Of a stretch of DNA of 11,419 nt, positions 6,763-11,419 are shown piece by piece (position 1 is the first letter of the stretch; each line of letters begins with the position of its first letter). Position numbers and translations under genes: made by a program. A model generated the notes under the pieces. That model was not told the DNA's origin. It saw only the letters and a list, made by a program, of their open reading frames with translations, and searched no databases. The DNA is from JBIYSM02 sp044759095 (GTDB taxonomy: Bacteria > Bacillota > Bacilli > Brevibacillales > Brevibacillaceae), in contig NZ_JBIYSM020000070.1 of the NCBI RefSeq assembly GCF_044759095.2, positions 1-11,419 of the forward strand. The letters run 5' to 3'.

Positions 6763-7527
6763 ATGCTACTGGTCATCGACATCGGCAACACCAATATCGT
6801 GCTCGGCCTTTACGAAGGGGAGGAGCTGAAGTTCCACTGGCGCATCGCTACGGACCGGAACAAGACGGAAGACGAGTACGGGATGCTGGTGCGCAGCCTG
6901 TTCATGAGCGTAGGGCTGACGCTTGAGCATGTGAAAGGCGTGATCGTCTCGTCTGTCGTCCCTCCGTTGAATGTTGTTGTCGAGCGGTTGTGCAGCAAGT
7001 ACTTCCAGAAAAAGCCGGTGGTGGTCGGGCCAGGCGTCAAGACGGGGCTGAACATCAAGTACGAATACCCGCGTGAGGTAGGGGCCGACCGGATTGTCAA
7101 TGCTGTCGCCGCTATTCACGAGTACGGCACTCCGCTGGTGGTGGTCGACTTCGGCACGGCGACGACATTTTGTTATATCGACGAACAGGGTCAATACTGG
7201 GGCGGGGCAATCGCTCCGGGTATCGGCATTTCCACAGAGGCGCTCGTTAGCCGCGCTGCCAAGCTGCCGCGCATCGAGATTGCCAAGCCGCCCAGTGTCG
7301 TGGGGCGCAACACGATTGCGGCGATGCAGTCCGGCATCTACTACGGATTTGTCGGGCAGGTGGAAGGCATCGTCAAACGGATGATCGCTGAGTACAAGAC
7401 AAAGCCGAAGGTCGTGGCTACCGGCGGTCTGGCGCCGCTGATCGCCAATGAGACCGACTGTATACACGTCGTCGACCACAATCTGACTCTGAAGGGGCTT
7501 CGCCTCATTTACGAACGCAATCAATAA
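6763..7527 (+). CDS. coaX: Type III pantothenate kinase
   Basis: This enzyme phosphorylates pantothenate with ATP, the first committed step of coenzyme A synthesis. It belongs to the ASKHA fold, and type III enzymes are known to be feedback-insensitive and to need a monovalent cation. The 254 residues show the phosphate motif DIGNTN at 6-11, GADR at 107-110 (substrate and dimer contact region), the second phosphate motif DFGTATT at 129-135, GGAIAPG at 147-153 and TGGLA at 220-224. GGGAGAT lies 5-6 nt before the ATG. In B. subtilis the equivalent gene lies downstream of ftsH; here it is joined to nadB-nadC, linking two cofactor pathways in one transcript. A hairpin follows the stop. Confidence 0.96.
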   Translation: MLLVIDIGNTNIVLGLYEGEELKFHWRIATDRNKTEDEYGMLVRSLFMSVGLTLEHVKGVIVSSVVPPLNVVVERLCSKYFQKKPVVVGPGVKTGLNIKYEYPREVGADRIVNAVAAIHEYGTPLVVVDFGTATTFCYIDEQGQYWGGAIAPGIGISTEALVSRAAKLPRIEIAKPPSVVGRNTIAAMQSGIYYGFVGQVEGIVKRMIAEYKTKPKVVATGGLAPLIANETDCIHVVDHNLTLKGLRLIYERNQ

Positions 7528-7540
7528 CGGATCGCAGAAA

Positions 7541-7573
7541 AAGCCGCAGCACTCCTGATGAACGCTGCGGCTT
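7541..7573 (+). terminator. hairpin terminator after coaX
   Basis: AAGCCGCAGC (7541-7550) and GCTGCGGCTT (7564-7573) form a perfect 10-bp stem with a 13-nt loop, preceded by an A-run. The following sequence CATCTCTATC is only moderately T-rich, so termination may be partial and could allow read-through into the AraC gene. Confidence 0.7.
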
Positions 7574-7599
7574 CATCTCTATCAGGAAGGGGGGGCGGG

Positions 7600-8409
7600 A
7601 TGGAAACACTGCTGAGACGGCCAAACGGCTTGCTGCTCCTGCGTCGTGACAGCCATGAAGCGGGCAGCTGGCGGGATGATCCCCAATACAAGCTGTTGGT
7701 TGCTACCGCCGGAGAGCTGCGCTGCCGTACGAGCAGGCAGAGGCTCTCCATTCAGCCGGGGCAGTTTCTCATCCTCAATCCGCACGAGCGGCACCAGCAG
7801 CTGGGTTTTGATCGGGAGAAGCTGCTGATTGAGCTGTCCCCCGCCTTATTGCGAGAGGTGGCGGAGTCGGTTGGTCTTTCGTCGGGAAGCGATGTCCAGT
7901 TTGCGCTGCAGCTTCAGAAGCACCCGCAGCTGACACAGTGGGCCGGGTTTACGATGGAGACCCTGCGCATGGCAGCCGGAGAGGAGGGCCGCTTCTTTTT
8001 CGACCACGCATTGGCCCAACTGGCGCTGCTGCTGCTGAAAGTCGGTGCGGGCAGCCACTCTGACGAACTGTCGGTGGTGCATTTGCACAAGACGGTCCTT
8101 TACCGGGCCGTCGAAGCGATGAAACAGGACTATGCCCGTCCGTGGACGCTGGCGGAGATGGGTGAGGCGGCCGGGGTAAACAAGTTCCAGTTTGCCCATC
8201 TGTTCAAGGAGACTGCGGGAATCTCACCGTACTCCTGGCTGCAGCTGTATCGGCTGGTTCGCAGTCAGGCGCTTTTGAAGCACACCGATCAAAGCATCCT
8301 GGACGTAGCGCTGGCCTGCGGCTTTTCCTCCACCTCCGTGTACAATCAGCTGTTTAAGCGGGTGTATGGGGTCTCGCCCGGTGCTTTTCGCAAGCGGTAC
8401 AGGGAGTAG
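7600..8409 (+). CDS. AraC-family transcriptional regulator
   Basis: From ATG 7600 this is a 269-residue regulator. The N-terminal part (about 1-150) looks like the cupin-type sensing domain of this family, including the strand-rich PGQFLILNPHERHQQ segment. The C-terminal region (about 162-269) is a typical AraC/XylS double helix-turn-helix: TLAEMGEAAGVNKFQFAHLF forms the first unit, and DVALACGFSSTSVYNQLFKR with VSPGAFRKRY the second. It probably controls a neighbouring transport or metabolism gene; the convergent MFS exporter is the obvious candidate (inference). The ligand cannot be read from sequence. ATG 7600 is preferred because AGGAAGG lies upstream, while ATG 7558 falls in the loop of the coaX terminator. 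The ribosome binding site contains a run of seven G. Confidence 0.88.
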   Translation: METLLRRPNGLLLLRRDSHEAGSWRDDPQYKLLVATAGELRCRTSRQRLSIQPGQFLILNPHERHQQLGFDREKLLIELSPALLREVAESVGLSSGSDVQFALQLQKHPQLTQWAGFTMETLRMAAGEEGRFFFDHALAQLALLLLKVGAGSHSDELSVVHLHKTVLYRAVEAMKQDYARPWTLAEMGEAAGVNKFQFAHLFKETAGISPYSWLQLYRLVRSQALLKHTDQSILDVALACGFSSTSVYNQLFKRVYGVSPGAFRKRYRE

Positions 8410-9581
8410 CAAGCGGTCGCCGCCATCATCCCGCCGCAAAGCAGGAATAGCGCGTTTAGCGGGAGATACGCCGAGATCAACCCGAAAACGCCCAGCGAGA
8501 GCACGTTCGAAAGGTAGAGCAGCATGGCGTTGAAGCTGAAGCCGCGCCCCATTTTCTCCCCGGGAACGAGCTGCTGCAGGAGATAGACGCGGGACAGCCC
8601 GGCGAGCGGCATGCCGATACCGGCAATCGCAATGGAAAGGAAGGGGAAGGCAAGGTGTGACGCGCCGCCCAGCGAGAGGACGCCAAGCCCCCAGATGAAC
8701 GCTCCAAGCAAATAGGTGCGCAGACTGAGCTGTTTCCAGACGAGAGGGATTGCCAGATTGGTCAGGATCACGATGCCGCCAAATGCTCCCTGCAGGGTAC
8801 TGTACCACTCTTCTCCATTGACGGTAAGCTGCTTGACAGTCAACAGCAGCCCCACTTCCCACACCCAGGTGTTGAAGAAGACAGTGAAGAAGCTGACGAG
8901 GAACAGTTTGCGCAGCGTGGCTTCCCCTTTTGTCCAGTTTACAAATTCGCGAATGGACGAATAGATGTCGCCCAGTCGGCGCGGTTGAGCCGATGCGGCG
9001 GCTTTTTCGTTTACGCGCAGCAGAGCGAGGCAGGCAGCGCTCATCAGATAGGTGATGGCATCAAAGGCGAAGAACGCGGCAACGCCGGCGGTACCCAGGA
9101 GGGTCACCGTAAGCATGGGACTGAGCACCTGCACGCCGCGGGAGGCGGAATCCATCAGGCTGTTGGCGGCAGGACGCTCGTCAGAAGTGGTGATGAGCGG
9201 GAGCACAGCGCGATGCGCCGGATTGAAAAAGCAGCCCAGACTTTGAATCAGAAAGCCGATGATCAGCAGATAGACGTAGGAGAGCTGTCCCGCCTCGTGC
9301 AGGAGAAAGACAGACAAGACAAGCGGGGCACGGACGAGATCAATGATCATCAAGAGCTTTTGCCTGGGAAGCCAGTCGGCAACGACGCCCCCGACAAGGC
9401 CGAACAACAGGTACGGCGCAGTCTCGGCGATCACCACGCCGGTGGTGTGCCAGGCGGACCCGGTCATGTCGTGGGCGAGAAAAAGAAAGGCTAATCCGGT
9501 AAGGACGTCCCCCAAACGGGAGATGCTGCCCCCGAGGAAAAAGAATACAAATGATTTGTTGCCAAGGACTGTTCGGTACAT
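8346..9581 (-). CDS. MFS transporter, probable drug or metabolite exporter
   Basis: This is a 411-residue major facilitator superfamily protein with about twelve hydrophobic segments. Motif A is recognisable between segments 2 and 3 as GGVVADWLPRQKLLMIIDLVRA. The overall pattern resembles the Mef/NreB-like proton-driven exporters often annotated as multidrug or macrolide efflux proteins; substrate is unknown. The start is firm: GAGGTGA lies 6 nt before ATG 9581. The last 20 codons and stop overlap the end of the convergent AraC gene by 64 bp. That overlap encodes only the basic cytoplasmic tail after the last membrane segment. The cupin gene lies 77 bp upstream on the same strand and may share a transcript. 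Confidence 0.9.
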   Translation of the reverse strand: MYRTVLGNKSFVFFFLGGSISRLGDVLTGLAFLFLAHDMTGSAWHTTGVVIAETAPYLLFGLVGGVVADWLPRQKLLMIIDLVRAPLVLSVFLLHEAGQLSYVYLLIIGFLIQSLGCFFNPAHRAVLPLITTSDERPAANSLMDSASRGVQVLSPMLTVTLLGTAGVAAFFAFDAITYLMSAACLALLRVNEKAAASAQPRRLGDIYSSIREFVNWTKGEATLRKLFLVSFFTVFFNTWVWEVGLLLTVKQLTVNGEEWYSTLQGAFGGIVILTNLAIPLVWKQLSLRTYLLGAFIWGLGVLSLGGASHLAFPFLSIAIAGIGMPLAGLSRVYLLQQLVPGEKMGRGFSFNAMLLYLSNVLSLGVFGLISAYLPLNALFLLCGGMMAATACYSLYRLRKAPGETPYTRLNS

Positions 9582-9634
9582 GGAAGTTCACCTCATCGAC
9601 AGCGTAGCACGGGGAGAGACGGTAATCTTCCATG

Positions 9635-9659
9635 ATCTTGCTCGAGGGGAGAGCAAGAT
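9635..9659 (-). other. hairpin at the end of the cupin gene
   Basis: ATCTTGCTC (9635-9643) and GAGCAAGAT (9651-9659) form a perfect 9-bp stem with a 7-nt loop that touches the cupin stop codon. No T-tract follows on either strand, so it may be an RNA-stability or pausing element, or a weak terminator between cupin and MFS genes. Confidence 0.45.
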
Positions 9660-10159
9660 TATCTGCTGTCTTCCTTGTTCGGTTCCGAGTCCCAATCAGG
9701 CATGGCATCAGCAAGCTTGAATGCTTTCCGTTGATCTCTGAGGAGAATGACTTCCTCATCCGGATAGTACGCGATATCCCCATCTTCTTTCGTGCCCACG
9801 TCCAGGATCTCCAACACCTCTGTCCCGGTATTGATAAACGGGTGGGCAATGTCTCTTCCGGCCGGCTTGGCAACAAAGTCGCCTTTTTTTACCGGATACT
9901 CCTGACCGTTCATTCGCAGCGTACCGTTTCCGCTCAGGATCAGGAAAAACTCTTCTTGCTTGGAGTGGGCGTGGTACTTGGCGCTTTTGGAACCCGGGCT
10001 GATTTTGTCGACATTTACGTAAAACTTTTCGCTGCCTGCCGCTGCGCCGAGAAAGAGGGTCGTTGCCTTGCCGCCCAGGTAGTCTTCAACAAATTGTTCA
10101 GGGACATGGTTTAGATTTAGAATATTGGCCAATTGGAACAGCTCACTTTCCCATATCAT
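9659..10159 (-). CDS. Cupin-domain protein of unknown function
   Basis: From ATG 10159 this is 166 residues. It carries both cupin signatures: motif 1 as YHAHSKQEEFFLILSG, with H-x-H and E as metal ligands, and motif 2 as GDFVAKPAGRDIAHPFIN, with the third His. It is therefore a small cytoplasmic beta-barrel likely to bind a divalent metal; the reaction is unknown. A C-terminal extension (EDGDIAYYPDEEVILLRDQRKAFKLAD region) is common in COG3837-like members. The start is uncertain: ATG 10159 has no clear ribosome binding site, a longer TTG start exists at 10192 (CAGGAA just upstream), and a shorter TTG at 10132 would begin just before NILNLNHVPEQF. It is divergent from the tRNA array and upstream of the MFS gene. 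Confidence 0.8.
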   Translation of the reverse strand: MIWESELFQLANILNLNHVPEQFVEDYLGGKATTLFLGAAAGSEKFYVNVDKISPGSKSAKYHAHSKQEEFFLILSGNGTLRMNGQEYPVKKGDFVAKPAGRDIAHPFINTGTEVLEILDVGTKEDGDIAYYPDEEVILLRDQRKAFKLADAMPDWDSEPNKEDSR

Positions 10160-10208
10160 CTTAGAAACTATACAAATACTAACACGCAGCAAATTCCTGA
10201 TAATACCA

Positions 10209-10237
10209 TTGATTTTTAGAAGAATACCTGCTAGTAT
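10209..10237 (+). promoter_or_regulatory. promoter of the tRNA array
   Basis: TTGATT (10209-10214) and TAGTAT (10232-10237) are separated by 17 bp. They lie about 30 nt before the first tRNA. The -35 hexamer is identical to those of both rRNA promoters further on. A 5-bp hairpin, GTGAG against CTCAC, sits in the short leader (about 10247-10260). Confidence 0.5.
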
Positions 10238-10272
10238 TGTAATTCCGTGAGGGTACTCACCGTTACATACTT

Positions 10273-10349
10273 GGCCCGTTGGTGAAGCGGTTTAACACAG
10301 CAGCCTTTCACGCTGTCATTCAGGGGTTCGAATCCCCTACGGGTCACCA
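10273..10349 (+). tRNA. tRNA-Glu (TTC)
   Basis: The acceptor arm GGCCCGT pairs with ACGGGTC. The anticodon loop CTTTCAC presents TTC at 10307-10309. The T-arm has GGTTCGAATCC, and the terminal CCA is encoded. It is the first gene of the array. Confidence 0.97.
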
Positions 10350-10353
10350 TGCT

Positions 10354-10429
10354 GCCGGTGTAGCTCAATTGGTAGAGCACCTGACTTGTAATCAGGGGGT
10401 TGTGGGTTCAAGTCCTATCGCCGGCACCA
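10354..10429 (+). tRNA. tRNA-Thr (TGT)
   Basis: The acceptor arm GCCGGTG pairs with CGCCGGC. The anticodon TGT lies at 10387-10389 in a CTTGTAA loop closed by CCTGA/TCAGG. CCA is encoded. It lies 4 nt after tRNA-Glu. Confidence 0.97.
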
Positions 10430-10440
10430 TTCTTGCCTTT

Positions 10441-10525
10441 GGGGAGATAGCGAAGTGGCTAAACGCGGCAGACTGTAAATCTGCTCCCTCTGGGTTCGGC
10501 GGTTCGAATCCGTCTCTCCCCACCA
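10441..10525 (+). tRNA. tRNA-Tyr (GTA)
   Basis: The acceptor arm GGGGAGA pairs with TCTCCCC. The anticodon GTA lies at 10475-10477 in a loop closed by GCAGA/TCTGC. The 85-nt length reflects the long variable arm of class II tRNAs. CCA is encoded. Confidence 0.97.
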
Positions 10526-10536
10526 TTTGCAAGTAT

Positions 10537-10612
10537 GAGCCATTAGCTCAGTTGGTAGAGCATCTGACTTTTAATCAGAGGGTCGAAGGTTCGAGTCCTT
10601 CATGGCTCACCA
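10537..10612 (+). tRNA. tRNA-Lys (TTT)
   Basis: The acceptor arm GAGCCAT pairs with ATGGCTC. The anticodon TTT lies at 10570-10572 in a loop closed by TCTGA/TCAGA. CCA is encoded. Confidence 0.97.
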
Positions 10613-10637
10613 GTACTACACCCCCAGAATGAAATAT

Positions 10638-10724
10638 GCGGTCGTGGCGGAATTGGCAGACGCGCTAGATTCAGGTTCTAGTGGTGGCAACACCGTGGAG
10701 GTTCAAGTCCTCTCGACCGCACCA
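10638..10724 (+). tRNA. tRNA-Leu (CAG)
   Basis: The acceptor arm GCGGTCG pairs with CGACCGC. The anticodon CAG lies at 10672-10674 in a loop closed by CTAGA/TCTAG. A long variable arm (TGGTGGCAACACCGT region) marks a class II tRNA of 87 nt. CCA is encoded. Confidence 0.97.
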
Positions 10725-10791
10725 TGTTACCCCAAAAAGTGACGCAATGCTCTGAAGCTAATTCCGAATACTTTTCGGGAACCCCAGAAAT

Positions 10792-10867
10792 GCGGACGTA
10801 GCTCAATTGGTAGAGCGTCGCCTTGCCAAGGCGAAGGTCGCGGGTTCGAGACCCGTCGTCCGCTCCA
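10792..10867 (+). tRNA. tRNA-Gly (GCC)
   Basis: The acceptor arm GCGGACG pairs with CGTCCGC. The anticodon GCC lies at 10825-10827 in a TTGCCAA loop closed by TCGCC/GGCGA. CCA is encoded after a U discriminator. The 67-nt gap before it contains an imperfect hairpin around TTCCGAA/TTCGGGAA. Confidence 0.97.
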
Positions 10868-10873
10868 TATTTT

Positions 10874-10950
10874 GTGCCCTTAGCTCAGCTGGATAGAGCG
10901 TTTGACTACGAATCAAAAGGTCGGGAGTTCGAATCTCTCAGGGCACGCCA
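10874..10950 (+). tRNA. tRNA-Arg (ACG)
   Basis: The acceptor arm GTGCCCT pairs with AGGGCAC. The anticodon ACG lies at 10908-10910 in a loop closed by TTTGA/TCAAA; its first base is expected to be deaminated to inosine by TadA. CCA is encoded after a G discriminator. Confidence 0.97.
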
Positions 10951-11010
10951 TATAACTTTGTTACGGGCTCCGTCCAACACAACCGATCGTGTAAGTTGGG
11001 TGGATTTTGT

Positions 11011-11087
11011 CGGGAAGTAGCTCAGCTTGGTAGAGTACTTGGCTTGGGACCAAGGGGTCGCAGGTTCGAATCCTGTCTTCCCGACCA
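11011..11087 (+). tRNA. tRNA-Pro (TGG)
   Basis: The acceptor arm CGGGAAG pairs with CTTCCCG. The anticodon TGG lies at 11045-11047 in a loop closed by CTTGG/CCAAG. CCA is encoded. It is the last tRNA before the rRNA promoters; no terminator lies between. Confidence 0.97.
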
Positions 11088-11104
11088 TTTACCAATAATT
11101 ACAT

Positions 11105-11134
11105 TTGATTTTTTTAATAGGATCATGTTATATT
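11105..11134 (+). promoter_or_regulatory. rRNA promoter P1
   Basis: TTGATT (11105-11110) and TATATT (11129-11134) are separated by 18 bp; read as TTATAT the spacing is 17. It begins 18 bp after tRNA-Pro. Confidence 0.65.
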
Positions 11135-11200
11135 GGTACTCGTCCTCTTTGAGGGGCGGAACACTTGAGACAGATTAAGATCATTACCAAAAACTTTCTC

Positions 11201-11230
11201 TTGATTTAATAGGTCCAAGTGTGGTAGATT
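11201..11230 (+). promoter_or_regulatory. rRNA promoter P2
   Basis: TTGATT (11201-11206) and TAGATT (11225-11230) are separated by 18 bp. It lies 96 bp after P1 with the same -35 hexamer followed by a similar TTTAATAGG-like stretch, giving the tandem P1-P2 layout usual for Bacillota rRNA operons. Confidence 0.6.
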
Positions 11231-11236
11231 AAAATT

Positions 11237-11274
11237 CCGCGCTTCTGGTGCGGGAACAAAAATGCTCTTTGAAA
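11237..11274 (+). promoter_or_regulatory. rRNA leader antitermination region (boxB-like hairpin and boxA)
   Basis: CCGCGC (11237-11242) pairs with GTGCGG (11248-11253) around a 5-nt loop, followed by TGCTCTTTGAAA at 11263-11274. The latter matches the boxA element to which NusB-NusE bind for rRNA antitermination. Confidence 0.75.
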
Positions 11275-11344
11275 ACTGAACAGCGAAGCGTTTTAAATAG
11301 CCAAGCAAACATGTTTTTGAACCTTGATCAATTTCTTTCTACCT

Positions 11345-11419
11345 TTATTGGAGAGTTTGATCCTGGCTCAGGACGAACGCTGGCGGCGTGCCTAATACAT
11401 GCAAGTCGAGCGAGTCCCT
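11345..11419 (+). rRNA. 16S ribosomal RNA, 5' end (partial)
   Basis: The universal 27F primer site AGAGTTTGATCCTGGCTCAG is present at 11352-11371, followed by GACGAACGCTGGCGGCGTGC and a GCAAGTCGAGCGAGTCCCT stretch typical of Bacillota. Position 1 was placed by counting back 7 nt from the 27F site. The gene continues past the window edge. The ending resembles Brevibacillus-type V1 sequence, but the piece is too short for a firm genus call. Confidence 0.97.

Noticed and set aside
10279..10632. A plus-strand open frame running through four tRNA genes (contains repeated AQLVEHLT-like peptides)
   Set aside because: Such peptides are the known artefact of translating tRNA genes; the tRNAs fully explain the sequence.
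10951..11010. CCAAC/GTTGG stem between tRNA-Arg and tRNA-Pro as a terminator
   Set aside because: The stem is interrupted and not followed by a T-tract, and a promoter for tRNA-Pro alone is not apparent; it is more likely spacer RNA.
10906..11088. A minus-strand open frame encoding a GFEPATPWSQ-like peptide
   Set aside because: It is antisense translation of tRNA-Arg and tRNA-Pro, a common spurious database protein.
1..11419. CRISPR array, toxin-antitoxin pair or phage module
   Set aside because: No regularly spaced repeats, no small paired toxin-antitoxin frames and no phage structural or integrase genes are visible.

Overview
The window reads as a moderately GC-rich Gram-positive (Bacillota) chromosome, most like the Brevibacillus/Paenibacillaceae group. 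This rests on strong AGGAGG-type ribosome binding sites, lipoprotein signal peptides, a zinc-uptake cluster with a Fur-type regulator, CCA-encoded tRNAs, and a 16S rRNA 5' end with a Bacillota-type boxA leader. The genus is an inference; only about 75 nt of 16S are present.

Layout. (1) 1-300: the first 20 codons of an insertion-sequence transposase on the minus strand, followed by AT-rich DNA with a 12-bp inverted repeat, probably the end of the element. (2) 303-4221: a metal-handling block. A minus-strand lipoprotein with a PCYCGC motif is divergent from znuA (zinc-binding lipoprotein). znuA ends in its own terminator and is followed by znuC (ATPase), znuB (permease) and zur (zinc-sensing Fur-family repressor), which close at a strong terminator. 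Zur-box-like sites sit around the znuA promoter. (3) 4240-7573: a cofactor operon nadB-nadC-coaX with an extended -10 promoter in front and a hairpin behind. It covers two steps of de novo NAD synthesis and the first step of CoA synthesis; nadA is not in the window. (4) 7600-10159: an accessory block of an AraC-type regulator (plus strand) converging on, and overlapping by 64 bp, an MFS exporter (minus strand), with a cupin protein upstream of the exporter on the same strand. (5) 10209-11419: a stable-RNA region with eight tRNA genes (Glu-Thr-Tyr-Lys-Leu-Gly-Arg-Pro), tandem rRNA promoters, a boxA antitermination leader and the start of 16S rRNA.

How the parts work together. ZnuA captures Zn(II) outside the membrane, ZnuB and ZnuC import it, and Zur should repress the system when zinc is sufficient. 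The divergent His/Cys-rich PCYCGC lipoprotein shares the control region and is the least understood gene; a link to metal handling is plausible but unproven. Most of the remainder is ordinary housekeeping DNA. I do not see a clear new multi-gene system. The items most worth following up are the PCYCGC/zinc linkage, the putative operators, the exporter/regulator overlap and the shared promoter design of the tRNA and rRNA units.
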